Source of the DNA: Clostridiaceae bacterium | GTDB taxonomy: Bacteria; Bacillota; Clostridia; DSM-8532 | NCBI GenBank assembly: GCA_012518025.1 | Contig: JAAYTP010000070.1 | Location: forward strand, 1 to 44,376 | Length of the DNA stretch: 44,376 nt | Direction: 5' to 3' | In this document: positions 34,018-41,526 of the stretch, one piece after another | How the letters are laid out: every line of letters begins with the position of its first letter | Position numbering within the stretch: position 1 is the first letter of the stretch | Translations under genes and position numbers: made by a program | The notes under the pieces: model-generated | What the model was told of the DNA's origin: nothing | Database searches by the model: none | Seen by the model: only the letters and a program-made list of their open reading frames with translations

Positions 34018-34056
34018 GAGGCTGTCTCAAGCAGATTGCAAGGCAGCCTCTTGTTG
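34018..34056 (+). terminator. Probable terminator of dacF
   Basis: GAGGCTGTCT (34018-34027) with AGGCAGCCTC (34041-34050) gives a 10-bp stem with one G-U pair, followed by a weak TTGTTG tract. Confidence 0.6.
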
Positions 34057-34068
34057 ATCTCAAATAGA

Positions 34069-34094
34069 AAAGGCAGGTTCTAAAGAACCTGCCT
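34069..34094 (-). terminator. Intrinsic terminator of rnj
   Basis: AGGCAGGTTC and GAACCTGCCT (34071-34094) form a perfect 10-bp stem with a four-base loop. The minus strand continues TTTTCTATTT. It lies 21 bases after the RNase J stop. Confidence 0.85.
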
Positions 34095-34114
34095 GCCAAA
34101 TGCGTAAACAAGGC

Positions 34115-35836
34115 CTACATGGGCAGCTCAGGCGATCTGACGCCCACCAGTCTGTTGTTCACCTGGGGCTGTACCTCTACAATGATGGGGATGATCATGG
34201 GTCTTCTCTTGGTCTTTTTATACAGGAAAGAATTCAATTCATCCTTGATGGCATTTCGCATGGATGTCCAGTTGTTGCCTCTCCTGTTCACAGATTTAAC
34301 CAGTGCATCCTTAGCCAGAACCTTAACCTCTTCGATCAGTTCCTCAGATTCCCTGACGTAAACAAAACCCCTTGAAATTATCTCCAGATCGGCCATTTGG
34401 TTGCCATCGGAGTCTATGGCTGCCACAACTATGATCAGCCCATCCTCAGAAAGAATCCTCCTGTCGCGAAGAACTATCTCCCCCACATCTCCCACACCAA
34501 GACCATCAACCAGAACGCTGCCTGATTGAACCGAGCCCGTTATTTTAGCGGTTCTTGATGTCAGCTCCAGCACCTTTCCATTCTGCATGGTAAATATATT
34601 CTTCTCAGGCATCCCCATGGATTCTGCCAGTTTGGCATGCATCTTCAGGTGCCTGTATTCACCATGGATGGGAATGAAGAACTTGGGCTTGGTAAGCCTG
34701 TGCATAAGCTTGAGCTCCTCCTGCTTGGCATGGCCCGAAACATGGATGTCGATAAGGTCGTCGTAGATAACCTCTGCACCCTTTTTGAACAATTCATTGA
34801 TCACATTGTAGATCATCTTCTCATTTCCGGGGATGGGACTGGCTGATATGATGACCAGATCCCCCTCATTGATTTCTACCTTCTTATGGGTGGAACTGGC
34901 TATGCGGGACAGGGCGGACATGGGTTCACCCTGGCTTCCAGTAGTAATGATCACCAGCTCCTCCGGCTTAAACCGCTTAATGCGGTCGATGTCGATCAAA
35001 GTGTCTTCAGGAAAGGACAGGTATCCAAGCCTGATGGCTGCAGTGGCCACATTTATCATGCTGCGGCCGCACAAAGCAACCTTCCTTCCATATTTAACAG
35101 CAGAGTTCAGCACCTGCTGGATGCGGTGGATGTTGGATGCGAAGGATGCCACAATAATCCTGGATTTTGCTCCCCTGAAAATATTGTCAAAGGTATCCCC
35201 TACTACTCGCTCGGACATGGTGTAACCGGGCCTTTCCACATTGGTACTGTCCGACATTAAAAGCAGTATGCCCTTTTTCCCCAGTTCAGCAATTCTGGCC
35301 AGATCCATGGGTTCTCCCTCAATAGGAGTCTGATCAATCTTGAAATCACCAGTATGGAGAACCGTCCCAACAGGTGTATTGATAGCCAGAGCAACCGCAT
35401 CAGCAATGCTGTGGGTGGATCTTATGAACTCCACCTTGAAAGGCCCCAGTTGAATGGTTTGCCCCTGCTTGACGATCTTAAGCTCCGCCCTGTCGCTTAA
35501 TTGATGCTCAATGAGCTTGTTCTCCAGAAGAGCCAGGGTCAGTTCGGTTCCATAGACCGGTACCTCAAGCCGCTTTAACACATAGGGAAGGGCTCCGATA
35601 TGATCTTCATGCCCATGGGTCAATACGATGCCCCGCACTTTTTCTGCATTCTTTTCCAGATAGGTAATATCAGGAATAACCAGGTCAACACCCAGCATCT
35701 CATCTTCCGGAAAGGCCAGGCCGCTATCCACCACTATGATGCTTTCTCCATATTCGAAAACGGTCATGTTCTTTCCGATCTCTTCCATTCCCCCAAGGGG
35801 AATTATCTTCAGTTTATTCTTTTTTCTTGTTGCCAC
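34115..35836 (-). CDS. rnj: Ribonuclease J
   Basis: A metallo-beta-lactamase-type RNase that cuts and 5'-trims RNA in bacteria without RNase E. The 573 residues show IIPLGGMEEIGKN, the zinc motif HGHEDH (74-79), the beta-CASP region with SDSTNVERPG and VHVSGHAKQEE, and a C-terminal domain of about 120 residues. The most likely start is the GTG at 35836, with GGAGG five to six bases upstream; the alternative GTG at 35848 overlaps that site. Only one RNase J is in the window. It is divergent from cca. Confidence 0.95.
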   Translation of the reverse strand: MATRKKNKLKIIPLGGMEEIGKNMTVFEYGESIIVVDSGLAFPEDEMLGVDLVIPDITYLEKNAEKVRGIVLTHGHEDHIGALPYVLKRLEVPVYGTELTLALLENKLIEHQLSDRAELKIVKQGQTIQLGPFKVEFIRSTHSIADAVALAINTPVGTVLHTGDFKIDQTPIEGEPMDLARIAELGKKGILLLMSDSTNVERPGYTMSERVVGDTFDNIFRGAKSRIIVASFASNIHRIQQVLNSAVKYGRKVALCGRSMINVATAAIRLGYLSFPEDTLIDIDRIKRFKPEELVIITTGSQGEPMSALSRIASSTHKKVEINEGDLVIISASPIPGNEKMIYNVINELFKKGAEVIYDDLIDIHVSGHAKQEELKLMHRLTKPKFFIPIHGEYRHLKMHAKLAESMGMPEKNIFTMQNGKVLELTSRTAKITGSVQSGSVLVDGLGVGDVGEIVLRDRRILSEDGLIIVVAAIDSDGNQMADLEIISRGFVYVRESEELIEEVKVLAKDALVKSVNRRGNNWTSMRNAIKDELNSFLYKKTKRRPMIIPIIVEVQPQVNNRLVGVRSPELPM

Positions 35837-35976
35837 AAAAACCTCCACAATTCTATATCTGTCTTTTTGTATATTTCCTAATTCTTATTGCCTTTATTTG
35901 TTTTACTCCATCAAGTATAATCAAAATATATAATCGTCTCCCTAAGCTAAATACAGCATTGGGATGGTGAATTCAT

Positions 35977-37188
35977 ATGCATATTATTCTTCCCAAAAAA
36001 GTCCGCTCTATAATCGCTATTCTTAACCATGGGGGTTTTACCGCCCATGTGGTTGGAGGCTGCGTCCGTGATATGCTCATGGGCAAAGAACCCCATGATT
36101 GGGATATCACCACCTCCGCAAGGCCGGAACAGATCAGGGAGCTGTTTCAAATCACCCTGGAAACCGGCTTAAAACACGGCACAGTTACCGTAATTTTCGA
36201 AGGTCAGCTATGCGAAATAACCACCTGGCGCACCGACCTGGGCTATATAGATCATCGGCATCCTGAACAGGTAGAGTTTACCGATTCCCTGGAATCCGAC
36301 CTTGCCCGAAGGGATTTTACCATCAATGCCATGGCCTTTCATCCCGATGAAGGCATCACAGATCCCTTTGGAGGCATGGGAGACATCAGCATAAAGCTCA
36401 TCCGGTCGGTGGGGGATCCGGTTGAACGCTTCAGTGAGGACGCCCTGCGAATGCTCAGGGCTATTCGCTTTTCCGCCCAGCTTGGTTTTGATATTGAGAA
36501 CCAGACCTATCATGCCATAAAAACCCTCCACAGGGACATTGGCTATATCAGCTTCGAAAGGATCCGGATCGAGCTGGACAAAATCATGTCATCCGCGCAT
36601 CCAGACAAGATTGGTCTGATCTGGGATACCCAGCTATCAACCCATATCTTCCCGGGCATACCCGCCTTTCCCGAACTCATGATGAAAGCATGCCAAGCTC
36701 CACATGACAGGAGGGATCCGGTTTTTATCCTAAGCAGCCTCTTTTACGGGGCATTTGAGCAGGAGAGTGCAGAGCATGCCGGCTTCCTTCTCAGGCGGCT
36801 GAAATATGATAATCGTACCATTTCAAGTGTAAAGAAAGTCCTTAATGCCGCAGATCTTCTTAAAACTCCGACTCAGCGCAATATCAGGTGTGCCTGCCAT
36901 CTTTACGGGGTAAAGGCCGCAGAGCTGGCATTGAGCATGCTGTCATTGGACCATTGCCACCAAAATAAGGGCAACATTGATTCTTCGCTAATAGATGAGC
37001 TGCGCGCCCTTCGGATCTCAGGCACCGACCTGATCCGGTCGGGTATCGATGAGGGAAGAGAGATTGGCATCATTCTCTCATTATTGAACCTGTGCCTCTA
37101 TGAGAAACCCCAGCTCAACCATACCGATATCCTGCTTCTGCTTTCTGAGGAGTTCCGTAAAAAACTCCATGGGAACAATCTCTTATGA
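35977..37188 (+). CDS. cca: CCA tRNA nucleotidyltransferase / poly(A) polymerase family protein
   Basis: A class II nucleotidyltransferase that adds CCA to tRNA 3' ends. The 403 residues have VVGGCVRDMLMG, the catalytic DWD (41-43), ARRDFTINAM and DALRMLRAIRFSAQLGF motifs, then helical neck and body regions. It has no HD domain and the C-terminus is shorter than in the Bacillus enzyme. Some relatives add only A or only CC, so substrate scope is inferred. GGGATGGTGA precedes the ATG. Since tRNA-Trp here encodes CCA, this enzyme may serve mainly in repair and in other tRNAs. Confidence 0.9.
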   Translation: MHIILPKKVRSIIAILNHGGFTAHVVGGCVRDMLMGKEPHDWDITTSARPEQIRELFQITLETGLKHGTVTVIFEGQLCEITTWRTDLGYIDHRHPEQVEFTDSLESDLARRDFTINAMAFHPDEGITDPFGGMGDISIKLIRSVGDPVERFSEDALRMLRAIRFSAQLGFDIENQTYHAIKTLHRDIGYISFERIRIELDKIMSSAHPDKIGLIWDTQLSTHIFPGIPAFPELMMKACQAPHDRRDPVFILSSLFYGAFEQESAEHAGFLLRRLKYDNRTISSVKKVLNAADLLKTPTQRNIRCACHLYGVKAAELALSMLSLDHCHQNKGNIDSSLIDELRALRISGTDLIRSGIDEGREIGIILSLLNLCLYEKPQLNHTDILLLLSEEFRKKLHGNNLL

Positions 37189-37217
37189 TGTTGTGATATA
37201 TCGATATCATGCCTTAC

Positions 37218-37249
37218 GAGAAAGGGATTGACCTACAATAGCCAATCCC
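37218..37249 (-). terminator. Weak terminator of fba
   Basis: GGGATTG (37224-37230) and CAATCCC (37243-37249) form a 7-bp stem with a 12-base loop. On the minus strand the stem is followed by TTTCTC. It lies between the converging cca and fba genes. Confidence 0.5.
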
Positions 37250-37283
37250 CCTATCGCCTATTAAATAACCTGACTGCAAGAAA

Positions 37284-38213
37284 TTATGCCTTTCCGGCGC
37301 AGCCCAGAACATTGATCAGCTTATGCTTCACAAGTTTTTTGATCTCTTCCCTGGCAGGACCTAGGTACTTTCTGGGATCAAACTCAGCGGGACTCTCGGC
37401 AAACACCTTACGGATTGTGGCGGTCATGGCAAGCCGGAGATCTGAGTCGATGTTGATCTTGCATACTGCCATGGAAGCAGCCTTTCTCAGCATTTCTTCA
37501 GGAACACCTTTGGCTCCGGGCATGTTGCCGCCGAACTTGTTGATCTGCTCAACATATTCCGGTATAACCGATGATGCACCGTGCAATACGATGGGGAATC
37601 CGGGGAGTTTTTTCTGGATCTCCTCAAGGATATCAAAGCGGAGCTTTGCTTCGCCCTTGAACTTGAAAGCACCGTGACTGGTTCCGATGGCAATGGCCAG
37701 AGAATCAACTCCGGTACGACCGACAAATTCCTCAACCTCTTCTGGTCTTGTAAAGGCGGCGTCTTCTTCACTTACATTAACGGCATCCTCAATACCGGCG
37801 AGCCTTCCCAGCTCACCTTCAACGGTTACTCCCTTGTCATGAGCATATTCTACAACCTTTTTGGTCAGAGCGATATTCTCTTCGAAGGGCAGATGGGAAC
37901 CGTCGATCATAACTGAGGTAAAGCCACCGTCGATACAGGACTTACAAAGCTCAAAGCTATCACCGTGATCGAGGTGTACAGCAATAGGAAGATCGGTTTC
38001 GGCCAAAGCAGCTTCGATAAGCTTCATCAGATAGGTATGATTGGCATACTTGCGGGCACCTGATGAAACCTGCAGGATGAGCGGAGCGTTAACTTCCTTA
38101 GCTGCTTCAGTGATTCCCTGAACAATTTCCATGTTGTTGACATTGAAGGCGCCAATGGCATAACCGCCTTCATAAGCCTTCTTGAACATATCAATGGTAT
38201 TTACAAGCGGCAT
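37284..38213 (-). CDS. fba: Class II fructose-1,6-bisphosphate aldolase
   Basis: A zinc-dependent aldolase that splits fructose 1,6-bisphosphate in glycolysis and makes it in gluconeogenesis. The 309 residues have GAFNVNNMEI at the N-terminus, the catalytic Asp82 and zinc His83 in VHLDHGDS, SHGAFKFKGE and LHGASSVIPE. A normal length. AAAGGAGAT precedes the ATG at 38213; a longer start at 38255 is rejected. Its leader has a Rex-box-like dyad. Confidence 0.96.
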   Translation of the reverse strand: MPLVNTIDMFKKAYEGGYAIGAFNVNNMEIVQGITEAAKEVNAPLILQVSSGARKYANHTYLMKLIEAALAETDLPIAVHLDHGDSFELCKSCIDGGFTSVMIDGSHLPFEENIALTKKVVEYAHDKGVTVEGELGRLAGIEDAVNVSEEDAAFTRPEEVEEFVGRTGVDSLAIAIGTSHGAFKFKGEAKLRFDILEEIQKKLPGFPIVLHGASSVIPEYVEQINKFGGNMPGAKGVPEEMLRKAASMAVCKINIDSDLRLAMTATIRKVFAESPAEFDPRKYLGPAREEIKKLVKHKLINVLGCAGKA

Positions 38214-38239
38214 TTTGTCATCTCCTTTGTTATATAAAT

Positions 38240-38257
38240 TTGTGAAAAAATTCACAT
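38240..38257. promoter_or_regulatory. Rex-box-like operator in the fba leader
   Basis: TTGTGAAAAAATTCACAT has perfect TGTGAA/TTCACA arms separated by four A residues, one base off the published Rex consensus TTGTGAA-N4-TTCACAA. It lies just downstream of the proposed -10, where NADH-sensitive Rex repressor would block transcription. No rex gene is in the window. Confidence 0.55.
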
Positions 38258-38269
38258 CGTGCCATCATT

Positions 38270-38297
38270 ATTTTACCAGAATATCATAACAAATCAA
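38270..38297 (-). promoter_or_regulatory. Probable fba promoter
   Basis: TTGATT (38297-38292), 16 bases, TAAAAT (38275-38270) on the minus strand; start predicted near 38264, with the Rex-like dyad immediately after. Confidence 0.55.
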
Positions 38298-38309
38298 GAC
38301 TGTTTGAGC

Positions 38310-38627
38310 TTACAGCCCGTCAACAATTTCGGAGCTGTATTGGTTCTCATCCTGATACCGAACCTTGTAATACCGGTTTCGATCCGCCTTAAAATAAAGG
38401 ATTCCACTTTTTCTTATATCAATACGTATTCTGTCAAACACGTCAGCCTGGATAAGATTGACGATGTCGGGGATATAATCAACGGGATTGTGATCTGTTT
38501 TAGCCTCTACCAGTATGGGTATCCCACCGTCTTTTCCAGGCTGGAATACCGTGATATGTACACTGCCAATTTCAAAATCCTTAGCTGTGGGATACAGAAG
38601 ATCCCGCTCAAACATGGCCTGATTCAT
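38310..38627 (-). CDS. Small protein of unknown function
   Basis: A 105-residue soluble protein without signal peptide or membrane helix. It has an alternating pattern with GSVHITVFQPGKDGGIPILVE and VEAKTDHNPVDYIPDIVNLI and a C-terminal charged segment. The D...ExK arrangement (IPILVEAK) resembles the core of a PD-(D/E)XK fold, but it is short and this is speculative. The ATG at 38627 has GGAGGG seven bases upstream; the start at 38666 lacks one. It is immediately upstream of fba on the same strand, but fba has its own promoter. Confidence 0.6.
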   Translation of the reverse strand: MNQAMFERDLLYPTAKDFEIGSVHITVFQPGKDGGIPILVEAKTDHNPVDYIPDIVNLIQADVFDRIRIDIRKSGILYFKADRNRYYKVRYQDENQYSSEIVDGL

Positions 38628-38735
38628 ATGGGAATCCCTCCGGTAAGCATATTCTGCAAACTTCACTAAACAGTTTATACCATTGATGTCTCCCGTTCAA
38701 GTATCATCACAACTATTTTATCCTGTTTGCATATG

Positions 38736-38764
38736 TTGCCGGGTTAGAAGAGACGTGTTATTCT
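38736..38764 (+). promoter_or_regulatory. Possible promoter of the aldo/keto reductase gene
   Basis: TTGCCG (38736-38741), 17 bases, TATTCT (38759-38764). A hairpin with arms TCCGGA (38834-38839 and 38856-38861), containing a palindromic CATTTATAAATG, follows in the leader. Confidence 0.4.
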
Positions 38765-38903
38765 AGTAATAGGCCTGCTTTGCAGTGCTGTTTTAAGTCC
38801 ACGCAATTCTATGAAATGGGGGGCTCATGTCAGTCCGGAGCATTTATAAATGACATCCGGATTCTTGTTTCATGAAAGGAAAAACGATCAGGGAGGTTCA
38901 ATA

Positions 38904-40070
38904 ATGCAGTACAGAAATTTCGGTCAGTGTGGCTTTCAGGTCTCGGCGCTGGGATTTGGAACCATGCGTTTTCCCACCGATGACAAAGTGAATGAAAGGG
39001 TTGGAGACAGGTTCAGCAATAATATAGTAGAACCCGAAGCCATCCGCATGATCCGATATGCCATCGACCAGGGAGCAAATTATATTGATACCGCTTATGG
39101 CTATCACGGAGGGTTCAGCGAGGTCGTAACCGGTAAGGCTTTGAAGGACGGCTACAGGGAAAAAGTGATCCTGGCTACCAAATCTCCCGTCTGGCTTGTA
39201 GAAAAGCCCGAGGATTTTGACAAGCTTTTGGATGAACAACTTAAAAGGCTTCAGACAGATGTTATTGACTGCTATATGCTTCACAGTCTTTCCAGGGATA
39301 CATGGGAGAATAAAGTCCTTAAGCACAATTTGGTTGAGAAGGGCGAAGCTGCAAGGAAAGCCGGGAAGATCAGGTATTTTGGATTCTCTTTCCATGACAA
39401 TCTGGATACCTTTAAGGAGATCGTGGATTATCATGACAAATGGGATTTCTGTCAGATCCAGTACAACTATATGGATACTGAGAATCAGGCTGGTACCGAA
39501 GGTTTGAAATATGCAGCGTCCAAAGGATTGGCCGTAATTATTATGGAACCCCTCCTGGGAGGCCGCCTGGCAAATCCGCCCAGAGAAGTGATTGATATCT
39601 TCGAGGCAACCGGTAAAAAGGATTCGCCCGCTTCCTGGGCTCTTAAATGGTTGTGGGATCAACCCGAGGTTTCGGTGGTGCTCAGCGGTATGAGCAATAT
39701 TCAGCAGGTAAAGGAGAATATCGAAACTGCCAATGATTCAGGAATCGGTCTTTTCAGTAAAGAGGATTTTGAGACCATAGCAAAGGTTCGTGGATGCTTT
39801 GAGGCAAGGGCGACCATACCCTGCACCAAATGCCGCTATTGCATACCCTGTCCCAACAATGTGGATATCCCCCGAAACTTTGAGTTGTATAACGAAAGCA
39901 TTATCTATGATGATCCTCAGACATCACGGAATTCCTACAAGCATTTCTTTGATGAGGATGCCAAGGCCAATCTGTGCATTGGCTGCAAGGTCTGTGAGGA
40001 AGTTTGTCCTCAGCATATCCCTATAAGCGAATGGATGCCCAAGGTTCATGCAGCATTGACAGAAGAATAA
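38904..40070 (+). CDS. Aldo/keto reductase with C-terminal 2[4Fe-4S] ferredoxin domain
   Basis: A 388-residue oxidoreductase. The N-terminal TIM barrel has the tetrad Asp62, Tyr65, Lys93 and His127 (DTAYGYHGG, LATKSP, MLHSL). The C-terminus carries two clusters, CTKCRYCIPCPNNVDIP and CIGCKVCEEVCPQHIP. It is a known clostridial type of unclear substrate, likely using ferredoxin-linked electrons. GGGAGG is 7-9 bases before the ATG at 38904; the upstream in-frame ATG at 38850 is rejected. A terminator follows. Confidence 0.92.
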   Translation: MQYRNFGQCGFQVSALGFGTMRFPTDDKVNERVGDRFSNNIVEPEAIRMIRYAIDQGANYIDTAYGYHGGFSEVVTGKALKDGYREKVILATKSPVWLVEKPEDFDKLLDEQLKRLQTDVIDCYMLHSLSRDTWENKVLKHNLVEKGEAARKAGKIRYFGFSFHDNLDTFKEIVDYHDKWDFCQIQYNYMDTENQAGTEGLKYAASKGLAVIIMEPLLGGRLANPPREVIDIFEATGKKDSPASWALKWLWDQPEVSVVLSGMSNIQQVKENIETANDSGIGLFSKEDFETIAKVRGCFEARATIPCTKCRYCIPCPNNVDIPRNFELYNESIIYDDPQTSRNSYKHFFDEDAKANLCIGCKVCEEVCPQHIPISEWMPKVHAALTEE

Positions 40071-40089
40071 AGAAAACACAAAAGCTTTT

Positions 40090-40123
40090 AAAGGCAGACC
40101 GCGAGTCTGCCTTTATTATTTTG
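40090..40123 (+). terminator. Intrinsic terminator of the aldo/keto reductase gene
   Basis: AAAGGCAGAC pairs with GTCTGCCTTT (perfect 10 bp, five-base loop), followed by ATTATTTT. Confidence 0.85.
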
Positions 40124-40195
40124 TATAAGATCAAGCCTTTGAAACAGATCTGAACGAAGGTCAAGGATTTCATTATCAATTAAGGCAGCATAGGG

Positions 40196-40225
40196 TTGAC
40201 AGTTGTTGGGATATTATTGTAATAT
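40196..40225 (+). promoter_or_regulatory. Promoter of the SPFH-RHH pair
   Basis: TTGACA (40196-40201), an 18-base spacer, TAATAT (40220-40225), 45 bases ahead of the SPFH start. Confidence 0.75.
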
Positions 40226-40270
40226 TAAACTGATATCATAACGATACCTATTGAAAGGAGGATCATAGTT

Positions 40271-41314
40271 TTGGCAAACTTGAATCATGCAAATCAAAAA
40301 CAGATGATCTACGAGGAAATACCGGCGAAGTACAAAAGCGGAATGGGCATGCTCCTGCTGAACATCTTTCTAACCCTTATATCCATAGGCGTATTCATCT
40401 TAGGAATAATCATGGAAAATGGGCTGGGTACTGTAATAGCAGTGGCAGGCCTTCTCTACTTCAGCGTTATAGGGCCTATCCTCTTTGGCGGGCTTAAGGT
40501 TCTCAAGCCCAATGAGGCTTACGTCCTTACCCTTTTTGGAAGATACTACGGTACCCTGAGAGGAGCGGGATTCTACTTTGTTAATCCCTTTGTCTCAGCC
40601 TTCAATCCGGCAGCTCCCGCTACATCAACAGGAAAGCTTGGAACGGCTGAAAGCGTATCTGCCATCACAAAAGGGTCCATCGGCGAGGCCGCAGTTGCAT
40701 TGAACACCTACAGATCCGGAAGGAAAAAAATATCTCTCAAGGCCATGACCTTGAACAACGACAAGCAAAAGATAAACGATCAGCTGGGAAATCCTATCAT
40801 AATCGGCATTGTAGTAGTATGGAGAGTCGTCAATACGGCAAAGGCAGTATTCAATGTTGATAACTATACCGAGTATCTGTCCATCCAGGCCGATTCAGCC
40901 CTTCGAGATATCGTCAGGCTTTATCCCTACGACACCTCCCTTGACGACAATAATGAGAAATCCCTTCGCGGAAGCAGCCAGGAGGTTGCCGACAGAATAA
41001 AGGCTGAGCTGCAATCCAAGGTAGAAATAGCCGGATTGGAGATTCTGGAGACACGCATCACCCATCTGGCTTATGCCCCTGAAATTGCGGCAGCTATGCT
41101 CCAGCGCCAGCAAGCAACAGCCATCATCGATGCAAGGCAAATGATTGTAGAAGGCGCTGTTGGAATGGTGGAAATGGCTCTGTCCAAGCTTAACGAAAAC
41201 AATATAGTTGATCTGGACGAAGAACGCAAAGCAGCAATGGTAAGCAACCTATTGGTTGTGCTCTGCGGAAACCGTGATGCTCAACCCGTTGTAAACAGCG
41301 GATCATTGTATTAG
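40271..41314 (+). CDS. SPFH/band-7 domain membrane protein
   Basis: A 347-residue protein with two hydrophobic helices (about 27-49 and 55-74), then an SPFH domain from [19 protein letters not shown] through the AEIQ-rich coil [19 protein letters not shown], and a C-terminal tail. SPFH proteins (flotillin/stomatin class) form membrane scaffolds; this subtype has an insertion of about 60 residues (112-165, with [14 protein letters not shown]-like sequence). The TTG start is preceded by AAAGGAGG at nine bases. A 58-residue RHH gene follows after 35 bases and is likely cotranscribed. Confidence 0.9.
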   Translation: MANLNHANQKQMIYEEIPAKYKSGMGMLLLNIFLTLISIGVFILGIIMENGLGTVIAVAGLLYFSVIGPILFGGLKVLKPNEAYVLTLFGRYYGTLRGAGFYFVNPFVSAFNPAAPATSTGKLGTAESVSAITKGSIGEAAVALNTYRSGRKKISLKAMTLNNDKQKINDQLGNPIIIGIVVVWRVVNTAKAVFNVDNYTEYLSIQADSALRDIVRLYPYDTSLDDNNEKSLRGSSQEVADRIKAELQSKVEIAGLEILETRITHLAYAPEIAAAMLQRQQATAIIDARQMIVEGAVGMVEMALSKLNENNIVDLDEERKAAMVSNLLVVLCGNRDAQPVVNSGSLY

Positions 41315-41349
41315 TTTTTGCGCTCTTATCTGAAAGGATATGGTGATTA

Positions 41350-41526
41350 TTGGAGAACAAGGATAATAAGAAAAAACAGCTGCTGCTCCGGCTGTCACCG
41401 TCCCTTTGGAAAGAACTGGCGGCCTGGGCTGCAGATGATTTCAGATCCATTAACGGACAAATTGAATATTTGTTGACCGAGTGCGTCAAGCAGCGAAGAA
41501 AATCCAGGGAAAAAACTAAGGAGTAG
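41350..41526 (+). CDS. Small Arc/MetJ-type ribbon-helix-helix protein
   Basis: The 58-residue peptide begins at TTG 41350 and reads ENKDNKKKQLLLRLSPSLWK, then ELAAWAADDFRSINGQIEYLL and a basic tail. This is the ribbon-helix-helix pattern: a beta strand (QLLLRLS), helix A (PSLWKELAAWAADD) and helix B (SINGQIEYLLTECVK). Such proteins bind DNA as dimers or act as antitoxins. AAAGGA lies 11 bases upstream. The end overlaps the 3' end of the convergent kinase gene by 11 bases. It probably regulates or partners the SPFH gene. Confidence 0.8.
   Translation: MENKDNKKKQLLLRLSPSLWKELAAWAADDFRSINGQIEYLLTECVKQRRKSREKTKE

Noticed and set aside
38898-39662. 254-codon minus-strand frame opposite the aldo/keto reductase gene
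   Set aside because: Antisense shadow of a well-supported gene.
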